Source: Brachypodius melanocephalos (lineage: Eukaryota > Chordata > Aves > Passeriformes > Pycnonotidae). From it: 64,000 nucleotides of DNA. A program made the translations under genes and the position numbers. Position 1 is the first letter of the stretch. Every line of letters begins with the position of its first letter. Where the stretch lies: contig VZSR01000393.1 of the NCBI GenBank assembly GCA_013398615.1, positions 4,340,888-4,404,887 on the forward strand, written 5' to 3'. Below are positions 54,801 through 64,000 of this stretch, one piece after another. Below the pieces are notes generated by a model. It was not told the origin of the DNA, ran no database searches, and was given only the letters and a program-made list of their open reading frames with translations.

Positions 54801-57800
54801 CTAACTTTAAACCTTCTAGTATTTCAGGTCAAACAAATGCTAAGAGTTTTCCACAAAAATACTATTTGTTTTTATAATTAAAGTATTTTTGCTTATTGAC
54901 AATGTCCTCAATGTTTTAAAAACATAAATCGATTAATTTTGACTTTTAAAAAATATAAATATTTAATTCTTTTGTAACTTTCTTAAATTTTCCTAATTGT
55001 TTAGCTTAAAGGGGAGGAAAGGGAAAAAGACAAACAAAACAAAATGGACATGCAGTAAAATTGTAGCAGGATTTTTCAGAAATTCAAAAAGGTAATATTT
55101 GGGGGTTTTCTTTCTCCTATTAGAATCTGGCCAGAGCATCGCTTGTGATAATTACAACGCCACTGTACAATGTGGATCAGGAGAAGTTATTCAAATTGAA
55201 GAGAGCTTCTATGGGAGGAAGAGCCCTCACTACTGTGTGTCAGGGAGTCCTCTCCAGCTGGAAACAGATGAAGGCTGCAGCTGGATCAGTGTCAAGGATG
55301 AAGTAGCAGGTGGTATCTCACAGCATTGCTTGTCAGAAACACAGAGTGTTTACCAAAGTTCCTCATCATGACCTTAAATACTTTATGTCATATTCCAGTA
55401 GAGCTAGCAAATGGGAAAGTGGAGTATTCCTAAAATGACGGGAATCATAGAGAACTTCTGATAGGGAGGAGGTTGCTACAGGAGCCTGGTTTTGGTGAGG
55501 AGCAAAGATTCAGAGGAGGAGGAGCAAAAGGAGGGGTTTTGTGAGAAGTGAAGATTCAGAAGAGAGGAGGAGCAAATAAAGGACAAGGGTGTGCCTGGCT
55601 CCTCTCACTGTAGGAGGAAAATATGTGAGCACACTGATTCCTTAACGAATTCAGTGGGATACACAAGGTTCGACAGACATGAAAGGCAACACATCCAGAC
55701 GAACCTAACTCCAAACCAGGAGGGGTGAAAAGGATGGACCTGCTGCTGCCTGCCATGGGCCAGGCACCCACCCTGCTGGAGCCAAGAGCTTGGAGACTAA
55801 ACAGTGACTGTGGCCTGCCCCCAGGGTTATTCTTAGGGCTTCCAGCCAAAATGAAACAAAATACATAAGCCTTTTTTTTTTTTTTTTTTTTTGTACCTTT
55901 TCAAATTTGGCTTTTTTCCAATAAAATGAAACAGCGCTAAGAAATGCCACACAATAAGCAACACACTAAAGTCAAAGTGATGTGGAAATTTCTCTAGAGA
56001 TCAGAGGCATGATACTGCTCCTCCTGCCATTTTTGTTTCTTAATCATCTTTCATCTGAGCTGTTGTGACAGTAAAGGCAAAACCACTTGCTGATCTGAAA
56101 TGCTCCCTTTTCAGGCCAGTGTCATGGTCTGCAGGCCTGCCAGGTGGCAGCAGATGGCACTTTCTTTGGAGATCCTTGTCCAGCTTTGGGAAGCTATTTG
56201 TCTATTCAATACCACTGCAAGGAAGGTAAGGACACTGTCCACACTAGAAGCCTGTCCTGTTCTTTGCTGCAGCTCTGAAACCATTGATATTTATCTTAAA
56301 AATCACTGTTCCATCCTCAGAGAAGAAACTGGCATAGTGGTGATCACCAAAAATAGGCACAAAAATGTAGATGCCCTGTCCTAACTGAGGGGTTTGGGTA
56401 GAATACAAAGCCTGGAAATTCAGACACATAAAACATGTTTGGATGAAATTATGTTCCAACAAAAATTTTGATTCGTAGTCATGGAAAAGAATCAGCTCCC
56501 TGTCACACCACTAATGCACACAAATTAGCAGCAGTACCAGCTGTGGTTTGAAGCAGGCTGGCTCTCAATGCCTGAAAATTAATTGAATTTTGTAAGAAAA
56601 GTAGACAAACATTGGCACTGAATTGTCATTCTGCTTTGCAGGTCTGCAGCTGGCTATGATAGACACATGTTTTGTCTTTGAAAATATCACAGTCACTCTG
56701 AACTGGCTGCTCTCACCATACTCTGGGAATCTTTCCTGTACCATTAGCACTGGAGATGGTCACACCATTGATCCTTACTACCCTCCAGCGTAAGATATAG
56801 CCTTCATTTCTCTTCAGACAAACTGTACATTTCATTGCTTGCGCTTTATTGAATGTGCCAAGTCTCATAAATGAGATGTTAAAAACTCAATAGCTAAATA
56901 ACAGAACATACATACCAGAGACTTGGATTCTGCAAAAACCTGTTTTGAAATCAATACAAAATTTTATATTAAAGTTGCCAACCACAATCTTTCTTCTATT
57001 ATAACAAGTGTTTCCTATTTCCAAGACTATTTATTCCAGATCTTAAGACTAAAATTACTGAAAACATGTCAGTAATTGCCAAACTACAAGCAAATATTAT
57101 TTCCTTAAGTTTAAATAGTGGGGGGTTTTTGATAAAAAATAAAATATAACAAGGATATTCTGTAGTTTTCTTTTGTTTTAATTGCATAAAAATTCTATCT
57201 TTAATAGATTTTTCTGCTGAATTTAAAAATCAGATTTTGTCTTAGTGGTAGGAATGACATTTGAATGAATGTAATTTGGGGATGTGTTATCATTTAAAGT
57301 GAAGGACTTCCCAGGATAGTCTTTCACAACATGCAGCTGTTCTCTTTCTATTCTAGGCTGATCAGCAACCTCACATACAGCTACTCCTCTCCTGGGGAGT
57401 TTACAGTGTTTGTGGAGTGCACCAGCAGCGAGTGGCACGTGATGGCACAGAGGCAGGTGACTGTTCAGGAGAAGGAGGATCAGCTCAGCATTACTGGGTG
57501 CTACAGCCAGTATGAAACAGGGAACAGCTCCCACTGCCAAACGCTCTATGGGGAGGTGTTGTGGATCCAAGTGCAGCTCAGTGGAGGTGGGGATAATCTC
57601 TCTGCATGATTTAAAGGGAAGGATAAATATTATTGCCATCCATGGCATAGAAATGAGATTTTCATTATGCAAAATAATCCTTCTTTTTAGTGAATGCTTT
57701 CCTTCTAATTGTTTTATTACTGCAATTTAATTCTCTCAGTTCCCCTGGAGGGGTTCTTTCTCAGAGATATTTCACCCACCTAAATTATAAGTATAAACCC

Positions 57801-60800
57801 TTTTTTCCTATTAACAAAGCTGACAGAATGAGCATAACTTTAGTCACAAAAATCCATATGATGCATCAGAATATTTCTGTATTTGAAGTTAGAAATTCAG
57901 AGGAAATGCTCCTCTGATTAGAGTAAGAGGATTCCACTCTGAGCTGGACACATTTGCTGGTGTACATTCCTTTCTCACTTCAAGTTCCTGGAAGCCACAT
58001 ATGTGCTGAAAAATATTAAAATTCAGCAATGTATGTTTGAATTCTCAAAACATTCCCAGCAGAAAACAGATGATAGATTTTCATTAAGCCACCTTAAGTG
58101 ACTTTATTAAAAATGACTGCATTGCTGCAATGTTCTTGTGACTCCTGTATAAACACTGGAATGCTGCACAAAGCAGCTGAAATTTGTTGGCCTATCGCAC
58201 GAGCTGTGAGAAATTTTCATCTGTGTTTTTGCAGGCAATGGAGTAACCTACAGTGTGTTAGCAGATAACATGACACTGACTGAATCCAGTGCCAAGGAAG
58301 GTCTTGTCCCCCATAACCTGACACTCAACAGTGCCTCTCAAGAGCTGATAGGCCCAGGGATTCATCAGCTGGAAATCCGAGCATCCGTGAACGCGACGGC
58401 ATCGGAGATCTCCGGGAGGATTGCTGTTCATTTAATTGAGCCAGTGTCTGGAATTCAGGCTGCAGTAGCTTCCCACACTCTGCAGCTGGGGGAGGATTTG
58501 GAGGTGAATGTCTCTGTGTCCTGTGGTGCCCCAGAGAAGCTGATGTTTGAGGTGATTGGATCCAACCAAACCCACTGGCACAAAGCAGAGGGCCCTCGTG
58601 GGGAGCTGAGGACGTACAGCGTTCCCGTGCCCTTGGAAGGTACTGACACCTCCTGTGCTTCCAGGACATCACAGATGAGCACAGATCACATAAAAAGTTA
58701 CAGCATCCTGGGCTAGGGGACAGTAATGCACAGCTGAATTTGGCAGCTTTTCTGACTGCTCAAACTTAGTCTGCAGAGCAGGATGAACAGCACAGTCCTG
58801 TGTAAGTGAGCTAAAATATGGAGCTGACAAATGAGTCTGCACATGCAGACTCAGAGCAAGGCTTCACCTGATTCTTGCAATGGAAGAGACACAGGGAAAA
58901 GACGTAGGGTTTATTTTTTCATGGCACCATCTGATTGAAGTACAAATGAGGGCATTTTCTTGAATAGCAAAGTGTTTTCATCCTGTTTGTTCATAATTTT
59001 TCAAGTTTAGACTGTTGTGCATTTTACACTGAAGTAATTCATAATCTGAGGAGTTCTCAGTAGACAAAGAAAAGGGGAGTTTTTCTGCATGTCCATTTCC
59101 AACACAACTTTTTTGGGGTTAATTATGAATAAACATTTAGTAAATATTACCCTTCCATTATTACATAGTCAAAGCCTTTAAAATGTGGAATTAGGCAGAT
59201 TGTGCTAAGAGTTAATTAACAGTGGCAAAAGATAAAAAAGTTTCCACGTCTAATGAGCTATTCCAACTCCATGCCAAAGGGGGAACACTTAGTAGAAGCT
59301 AATTATGATTTAATTTCATACTTTTAAATTATTCAATATTAAAGTTTTATTTGTTCTCCCTGTACCCATTTGAACATCCCTTCCCCATAGGCAAAAATTT
59401 TCAAACAAGATTGCTGCTGTCTCGGGATGCCTAAACTCATTTGGCCCCCAGTGTTTGTACACCTCTTGTTTCCTCTGTGATAATATCATAGTCAGCTGAC
59501 AAAGAATAGCATGACAAGGGCTTGGAAAAGGGCAGCTGAGTTATTAAGAAGTTATAAAGATATAAAGATATAAAGTTATAAAGTTATAAAGATATAAAGG
59601 GGAAAAAACATTCCAGGAAAAGCCTTTCAGCAGTGGACACCCATCAGAAACTGCCCTGAAAACTCTTAACAGAAAAGAAGAAGGAGGTTTTCTTTACAAA
59701 TTGGATATTATACCTCAGACCTGTTGGTCTGGGCCCACTCTTAACTGGCCCTTTGCCTTCTCTAGGTACTTTTCTAGTGAAAGCGGTGGCCATGAATGCC
59801 TTCTCAAACATGAGTCTGGATCTTGGATTCATCACTGTGCTGGCAAACAGTTCCCATAAAAAAGGTAATTGCATTAATCTGACAGTGCTGGTTTTGACCA
59901 CGTGGGTGTCTTTTTGCAATCAGAGCATTTCATGGGGTGTTTATGGTTTGCATGTGGTAATTGCTTTCCTTCCAGCAGCAGTGCTGAAAACTTTTGTGGA
60001 GGCTTCTTCCTGATGAAGGCAGATTCCCTGACTTTGATGTAGTCATAAATTAGCATCACTCTGTATATGTAACACATTGCACATTTGCTGTTTGTCCCTA
60101 GAAATAATGAGTGAAGTTTATGGCTCAGGACATAGCTTTGAAACCAGAAAATATTTGCATCACAGCAGTCTCATAAATTGCTGTCACTAATGGCTTCTAG
60201 ATGGCTCATCCTTACATTTACAAGAGCAGATTATACCAGAAATAAAATAACCTTAGCACTAATTGTATTGAAAGTTTTCCAATGTTTTCCATCGCTTTTT
60301 GTTTGTACATCAGTGAAACTCCATCACCTTCTGTGAATATATTTTGATTTATAGCATTATGTTTGAAGGATCAGGATCATCTCCTTTGTAGTCTGTGATG
60401 AGCTTGTTGTCACCATTTTACCTATTTGACTGTGCTGTTTATCACAGCTCTGGAGTCTGATTCTTACAGCCCCATCTTTCACACTGTCAGTAGTCATATC
60501 CTGTGGATTTAAGTCATATTCACTGAGGATGTCTGAAAGCTTTATAGGTAGCACTAAAATATTCTGTTCTTTTTTGCATTAAACAGATTCTGCTAAGGAA
60601 GAAAGCAGCTACAAAACAAATACCCAAAAGAAAAATGTAAGTATTATTTAAGGATCTTTCTTTAAAATTGCTTAGAAATTTTTCTTACCAGTGAAAGTGC
60701 TGTATAAGACAGGGAAAAGAAGTATTTGTAACATAGTAAATGATGGACTAGATGTTCTGTTCCCCATATGTCTTAACACAAAATCTATACCACAAGTCTT

Positions 60801-63777
60801 GGAGACAAATGTGTTTACAGGCATTCCATCTACAATTCATTAAAAAGATTAAAGAAAACGAACTTTCTACAACAATTCAGTTTTGGAAGTTAAAATGTGT
60901 TTAGATGAATTTTTAATTCATCTACTTGACTAATGCAAACCTCTCTCTGCAGAGTGATCCTTCAAGTAGAGTTTAATATATTTTAAATTGTTCCCAAGTG
61001 TTTTCTGCTTCTGTAGTGGAATGTTTAAATTATTTTGCAATGAAAAATTTTCCAGTTTATGGCAAACTAAGAAGTTAATGATACACCAATTGCTAGCAGC
61101 TGTCCGAATTTAACTAATAAAAAACGCCAGATAGAATATTTTATCATCTTAGAATTCTAGTTTTTAGCTGTAACACTAGCAGACAGACATCTGCTATGGG
61201 AGATACACTGCTTCACAAGAAGCCATCATGCTGTACAGATTACCTGTAAGAATATATTGCATCACAGGAATATAAATCTAATCCAAACCCAAGTTTATCA
61301 CAGTTTGGTACACAGAAAGACAAACTCAGCTACCCCTTCTTCTCTTTGTTTATAGCTGCAATACATCCAATTCAGATAAAGAAGGGATGCACCAGAAGAC
61401 AAATGATTGTTCAAGGGTTAGAAGTCTTGGTCCAGATGTGAAGGTTTAATAGGGATTAATTTCCGAAGTAAAAAGTTTTGCAAATGGGAGCTGCACTCCT
61501 AAACCAATTCTGCATTTGGGAGAACTTTGCCACACAATTTTTCTGTGTCATTTGCTTCTATTCCCATAGCTTCTACTTCTATACTACCTCTGAAAAGGGA
61601 AAGATCATATAAACTATAGATCTGCATCCAGTGATTTGGGGTCTAAACTTTCAGACCTTTTTCATGATAAAGAAGCAACATATGTATGTGTTTATACATG
61701 ATTGTGTTCTAACCGATACATTTACTTCTTATTTAGGATCAAAAAATATATATTAAACCAAGTCGCCATGTGGATCCTTTCACAGCTGTTACACTCGGCT
61801 GGCCAGAAAACAACAATAAATCCAGTTTTCTCTGGACCTGTGGTTTGTACATTTCCTGAGCTTTTTTCACCAACTCGTACTTGATGAGGAACAAATTCAC
61901 TGTTGTGTCAGATCCAGTGTTGAAATCTGATTTAGGGATGCTTCATTTTCTGGCTTTAAAGTTTGCCACTCACTGTACATGAAGAATGTTCTTCTACCCA
62001 GCCCTAGTTTTGGCACCAAACTGAATATGGTATATAATATGGCACAGTACTCCATTTTATCTTCTCCCAAAGGTTTCAGTTTTTCAGTTTTTCAAGATCT
62101 ACCTGTCCTAAGCTTCACTCTCATAGCCAAGGACTAGTCCCAAGGGACTTACACAGTCATTTGCAAAGTACATGTGTCTCAATAAAACAGCAATAATTAA
62201 CATTAAACATGATGCAAAAACATTTCTGGCTGGAAACAGGATTGGGATTCAGGCCATCTGTGTTCTATCCCCATAATTATCCCTAACCTCATACATGACT
62301 TTGGAAAACCCTGTATTTTTGGTAATCCAGATTATCAACGCTTTAAATCATGTTCAAGAAACTTGTCTATAAAACTCTTTGAAACTTGTGGTAGGAAAGT
62401 CCTTTATAAGATGCTGTTCTAACTATAAAGGAAATGTTTCTGCAGGAGCTTGCTGGCCTGCCTGGAACGAATGTGTGAAGCAACAGATAATCCTAATCAA
62501 CCAAAGTGAGGTGCTAATCCCACCTTCCTGCCTTCCTCCTCCAAAATCAGCAGTGACTGTCAGGATTACTGTCCAAAATCATGGCAGTGAAGAGAGGTGG
62601 GATGAGCAATGTCTCTATGTGACTGCAAAACAAGAACTGCAACTGGAAATCAGGTCTGGTTTTAAACCCTGGTATTCACGGGTTAATATTATTATTGCAT
62701 AAGCATAGTGCAAGGCCACAGTTTCCAATAATAATGAGAATAAACTGGTATTGTACTTTTAGAATCATACAATCATACAATGACAAAATGGTTTGGGTTG
62801 AAAGGGACTTTAAAGATCATTTGTTCAATCCCTCAGTCATGGGCAAGAACACCTTCCTCTAGATCAAGTTACTCAGAGCTCCATCCAGCCTGGCCTTGAA
62901 CACTTCCAGGGATGGAGCATCCACAGCTTCTCTGGGCAACCTGTGCCAGGGCCTCAACACCCTCACAGCACAGAAAACATATTGTTCTAAATCCATTTAC
63001 ACCTTACAATTACAAAAATTACTGACAAAATAAGTCTTGCTGCATTTTTCAGTCCGTGTTTCTAAACACAGTCCTTTTATAAACTGAAACACATTCTTCC
63101 AAAAACCACTTAGGGTTTTTGACCCCACTGCATCCTTCCAGTGTTGGAGGTTTCAGTGTGTCAACCTCATTGAAGTGACAGGAATAAATGCCATAAGAGA
63201 TGTCTGAAATTTCTCCCAGACATCTCATACTACGTGTAACTCCCATCTTACTTCCTTTACAGGTGTGAGGCAAACTGCAAGCCAGTGAATGTTAGTGATG
63301 AAGTTGTTTTGAGTGTCTCTGGACAGGAGGACTCCCAGCCCATATATTATAACTGGTATTTAGATAACACATTCCAAAACAAGGTGAGAGCACCAGATTT
63401 GTCAGAAATACTGTACAGACAAAAATAAATATCCACAGAGCCATATGGCTTCAGAGGGATATTTTGCCAAGTGGATGCTTAGAAAATACTAGTGAGGACA
63501 GAGGCAAGGGCGTTCCAGGATTGGGAGGGTTACAATGAAGGGCACCAAACTGACACCCTGCTCCTAATAAATCACAACACAAAGAACAGCAAAGAGCCTC
63601 TACTGCCATGTGTTCTTTTCTGTCTGATTTTCCAGTCTACAACCCTCCCTCTAGCCTGTGGCCTGACTGGTTTCCAGCAGAACTCTTTGAATTTGCTTCA
63701 AAGCAACACATCTGTGTTGAGAATGACCAGATCCTTCTTGCAGACACAGGGAGAAGCTTTTCAGATTAAAGTAACAG
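51524..63777 (+). CDS. PKD1L2: PKD1L2, polycystin-1-like 2, exons 1-13 (N-terminal ectodomain); gene runs off the right edge
   Basis: PKD1L2 belongs to the polycystin-1 family: a very large extracellular part with lectin, PKD, REJ and GPS segments, then PLAT and eleven membrane segments. Human is about 2,460 residues. Thirteen exons join in frame into 756 codons plus one base: 51524-51821, 52363-52527, 55124-55309, 56115-56225, 56642-56789, 57357-57586, 58235-58639, 59766-59864, 60587-60636, 61737-61842, 62446-62653, 63263-63383, 63636-63777. Order seen: signal peptide (1-21), C-type lectin (about 27-153), SUEL lectin (about 160-253), PKD domain (about 260-350), N-glycosylated linker, REJ start (from about 565). 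The ATG at 51,524 is preferred because it puts the hydrophobic signal at the very N-terminus; an in-frame ATG at 51,428 with a stronger context would add 32 polar residues. No stop or frameshift is seen. Human PKD1L2 is listed as gene/pseudogene. Confidence 0.93.
51822..52362 (+). other. PKD1L2: PKD1L2 intron 1
   Basis: A 541 bp intron splitting the lectin domain. No repeat or RNA gene was recognised. Confidence 0.8.
52363..52527 (+). CDS. PKD1L2: PKD1L2 exon 2: second half of C-type lectin
   Basis: Encodes residues 100-154: SITWLDTSNISYSNWYKDQP, then SPFSSTCGYILKNAKYHWGV and TGNCSQEFGFICEF. The six lectin cysteines are complete. The positions of the Ca2+-binding EPN/QPD and WND motifs read QPS and WGV, so classical sugar binding is doubtful. 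The acceptor is TGTTCACAG and the donor TTTG|GTAAGA. Confidence 0.9.
52528..55123 (+). other. PKD1L2: PKD1L2 intron 2
   Basis: The longest PKD1L2 intron in the window (2.6 kb), AT-rich towards its right end. Short open frames show no family resemblance. The flanking exon phases match, so no missing exon is required. Confidence 0.8.
55124..55309 (+). CDS. PKD1L2: PKD1L2 exon 3: SUEL lectin, first part
   Basis: Encodes residues 155-216: ESGQSIACDNYNATVQCGSG, then EVIQIEESFYGRKSPHYCVS. FYGRxxxxxC is the SUEL (galactose-binding lectin) signature. The acceptor is CTATTAG. The donor GCAG|GTGGTA departs from consensus at the second half, but frame and homology support it. Confidence 0.9.
55310..56114 (+). 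other. PKD1L2: PKD1L2 intron 3
   Basis: An 805 bp intron. Near-duplicated AG-rich sequence at about 55,498-55,575 (GAGGAGCAAA repeated with GTGAAGATTCAGA variants) and a T run at 55,870-55,892 are the only structures noticed. Confidence 0.8.
55870..55892 (+). repeat. Poly(T) run
   Basis: About 23 T in a row in PKD1L2 intron 3, with no recognisable element attached. Confidence 0.9.
56115..56225 (+). CDS. PKD1L2: PKD1L2 exon 4: SUEL lectin, last part
   Basis: Encodes residues 217-253: QCHGLQACQVAADGTFFGDP, then CPALGSYLSIQYHCKE. DPCPxxxSYLxxxYxC is the canonical end of a SUEL domain. The acceptor is CTTTTCAG and the donor GAAG|GTAAGG. It is short and not visible as a long open frame in this phase. 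Confidence 0.92.
56226..56641 (+). other. PKD1L2: PKD1L2 intron 4
   Basis: A 416 bp intron; nothing recognised. Confidence 0.8.
56642..56789 (+). CDS. PKD1L2: PKD1L2 exon 5: PKD domain, first part
   Basis: Encodes residues 254-302 and two bases of Ala303: LQLAMIDTCFVFENITVTLN, then WLLSPYSGNLSCTISTGDGH and TIDPYYPP. STGDGH corresponds to the FGDG turn of PKD domains. The acceptor is CTTTGCAG and the donor AGC|GTAAGA. Confidence 0.9.
56790..57356 (+). other. PKD1L2: PKD1L2 intron 5
   Basis: A 567 bp AT-rich intron splitting the PKD domain; nothing recognised. Confidence 0.8.
57357..57586 (+). CDS. PKD1L2: PKD1L2 exon 6: end of PKD domain and linker
   Basis: Encodes Ala303 through one base of Gly380: LISNLTYSYSSPGEFTVFVE, then CTSSEWHVMAQRQVTVQEKE. 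YSSPGEFTVFVE matches the closing strands of a PKD fold (H/YxYxxPGxYxVxV). The acceptor is TATTCTAG and the donor GGAG|GTGGGG. Confidence 0.9.
57587..58234 (+). other. PKD1L2: PKD1L2 intron 6
   Basis: A 648 bp intron; nothing recognised. Confidence 0.8.
58235..58639 (+). CDS. PKD1L2: PKD1L2 exon 7: extracellular linker
   Basis: Encodes residues 380-514 (134 full codons), the largest exon here. It has several N-glycosylation sites (NMT, NLT, NAT, NVS, NQT) and beta-rich strings such as GIHQLEIRASVNATASEISG and LGEDLEVNVSVSCGAPEKLM, suggesting a second PKD- or Ig-like fold. The acceptor is TTTTGCAG and the donor GAAG|GTACTG. Confidence 0.9.
58640..59765 (+). other. PKD1L2: PKD1L2 intron 7 with an 8-bp tandem repeat
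   Basis: A 1.1 kb intron. The tandem repeat of 8-bp units at 59,551-59,599 lies about 170 bp before the exon 8 acceptor. Nothing else was recognised. Confidence 0.8.
59551..59599 (+). repeat. 8-bp tandem repeat, unit WTATAAAG
   Basis: Six units in register, alternating between TTATAAAG and ATATAAAG. The units have no spacers. Confidence 0.92.
59766..59864 (+). CDS. PKD1L2: PKD1L2 exon 8
   Basis: Encodes residues 515-547: TFLVKAVAMNAFSNMSLDLG, then FITVLANSSHKK. The string VKAVAMNAFSN is the closing strand of the PKD-like fold begun in exon 7. The acceptor is CTTCTCTAG and the donor AAAG|GTAATT. Confidence 0.87.
59865..60586 (+). other. PKD1L2: PKD1L2 intron 8
   Basis: A 722 bp intron; nothing recognised. 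Confidence 0.75.
60587..60636 (+). CDS. PKD1L2: PKD1L2 exon 9: 50-bp linker exon
   Basis: Encodes residues 548-564: DSAKEESSYKTNTQKKN, a polar, lysine-rich linker without known motif. The acceptor is TTAAACAG and the donor AAT|GTAAGT. Both splice sites are good and the phases fit exons 8 and 10, which is the main support. It switches phase from 1 to 0, so it cannot be skipped without a frameshift. Confidence 0.75.
60637..61736 (+). other. PKD1L2: PKD1L2 intron 9
   Basis: A 1.1 kb AT-rich intron; nothing recognised. Confidence 0.75.
61737..61842 (+). CDS. PKD1L2: PKD1L2 exon 10: start of REJ region
   Basis: Encodes residues 565-599 and one base of Gly600: DQKIYIKPSRHVDPFTAVTL, then GWPENNNKSSFLWTC. 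The string FLWTCG begins the REJ (receptor for egg jelly) module. The acceptor is CTTATTTAG. The donor TGTG|GTTTGT is weak. Confidence 0.87.
61843..62445 (+). other. PKD1L2: PKD1L2 intron 10
   Basis: A 603 bp intron; nothing recognised. Confidence 0.8.
62446..62653 (+). CDS. PKD1L2: PKD1L2 exon 11: REJ region
   Basis: Encodes residues 600-668 and two bases of Arg669: ACWPAWNECVKQQIILINQS, then EVLIPPSCLPPPKSAVTVRI. CWxxWxxC and IPPSCL are REJ-type strings. The acceptor is TTTCTGCAG and the donor CAG|GTCTGG. Confidence 0.9.
62654..63262 (+). other. PKD1L2: PKD1L2 intron 11, about one third CR1
   Basis: A 609 bp intron that holds a CR1 fragment at 62,760-62,975. The remaining sequence shows nothing recognised. 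Confidence 0.8.
62760..62975 (-). mobile_element. CR1 retroposon 3' end, reverse orientation
   Basis: TAGAATCATACAATC, then AATGGTTTGGGTTGAAAGGG, CCATCCAGCCTGGCCTTGAA, CACTTCCAGGGATGGAGCAT and CTTCTCTGGGCAACCTGTGC are standard bird CR1 3' sequence in reverse complement. The start shows a duplicated ATCATACA unit, the short tandem repeat usual at CR1 3' ends. Confidence 0.93.
63263..63383 (+). CDS. PKD1L2: PKD1L2 exon 12: REJ region
   Basis: Encodes Arg669-Lys709: CEANCKPVNVSDEVVLSVSG, then QEDSQPIYYNWYLDNTFQNK. The IYYNWYLD string is typical of REJ Ig-like repeats. The acceptor is CTTTACAG and the donor AAG|GTGAGA. Confidence 0.9.
63636..63777 (+). CDS. PKD1L2: PKD1L2 exon 13, last exon in the window
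   Basis: Encodes residues 710-756 and one base of 757: STTLPLACGLTGFQQNSLNL, then LQSNTSVLRMTRSFLQTQGE and AFQIKVT. The acceptor is GATTTTCCAG and the donor ACAG|GTAGGG. The remaining 223 bp of the window are intron. Confidence 0.88.
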
Positions 63778-64000
63778 GTAGGGGCTAACAAGGTTTTTAG
63801 AGTTTATAGTCTCCTTTGGACAGTCTCTGCTAACATGACATCATATTGATGTCACACATGCATAGCCTTGCTGACAAATATGAAGGTAAATAAGTCCACA
63901 AGTTGAAAGGTGTTACTTTATATGCGAGTAATGAAGATATAAGTTTGTTCTGGCAGGAGAAATTCAGTTACATGGCAGAAGAAATTCAGTTCTTTTACTC

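Noticed and set aside
58325..58672. 115-codon minus-strand frame
   Set aside because: It is the antisense shadow of PKD1L2 exon 7.
59551..59599. CRISPR-like short repeats
   Set aside because: The units are direct 8-bp tandem copies without spacers in a vertebrate intron: a simple repeat.

Overview
The window is a stretch of bird nuclear genome. It has short introns with canonical vertebrate splice signals, CR1 retroposon copies of the kind typical of birds, and no mammalian SINEs. Three genes can be followed exon by exon. Their order, gigaxonin (GAN), beta-carotene 15,15'-dioxygenase (BCO1) and polycystin-1-like 2 (PKD1L2), is the conserved block found on human 16q23.2. A bird is well supported; the order or species is not resolved.

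Positions 1-25,869 hold GAN on the minus strand. Exons 1-10 (537 complete codons) are all intact with matching splice phases, and the last coding exon lies off the left edge. Intron 1 is 13.4 kb. Intron 6 uses a GC-AG donor. Exon 1 sits in a CpG-rich promoter (about 25,600-26,060) flanked by two CR1 copies in opposite orientation.

Positions 25,870-31,090 are intergenic: a CR1 copy, an A/C-rich low-complexity tract, and probably the BCO1 3' UTR. Positions 31,091-43,235 hold the complete 11-exon BCO1 coding region on the minus strand (526 codons plus stop), with all four iron-ligand histidines. Its upstream region carries a TATA/MEF2-type element and a GATA plus DR1 pair.

Positions 43,236-51,523 are intergenic and AT-rich, with two motif-dense patches that could be enhancers. 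From 51,524 to the right edge runs PKD1L2 on the plus strand. Its first 13 exons encode a signal peptide, a C-type lectin domain, a SUEL/galactose-binding lectin domain, a PKD domain, and the start of the REJ region. The rest of the gene lies beyond the window.

The three genes are not a pathway. Gigaxonin is a CUL3 ubiquitin-ligase adaptor, BCO1 makes retinal from beta-carotene, and PKD1L2 is a receptor-channel-like membrane protein. No new gene system was found. The most notable items are regulatory or structural: the GC-AG intron, very short upstream ORFs before GAN and possibly BCO1, the inverted CR1 pair around the GAN promoter, the BCO1 promoter element cluster, and a palindrome cluster 1.6 kb upstream of PKD1L2.
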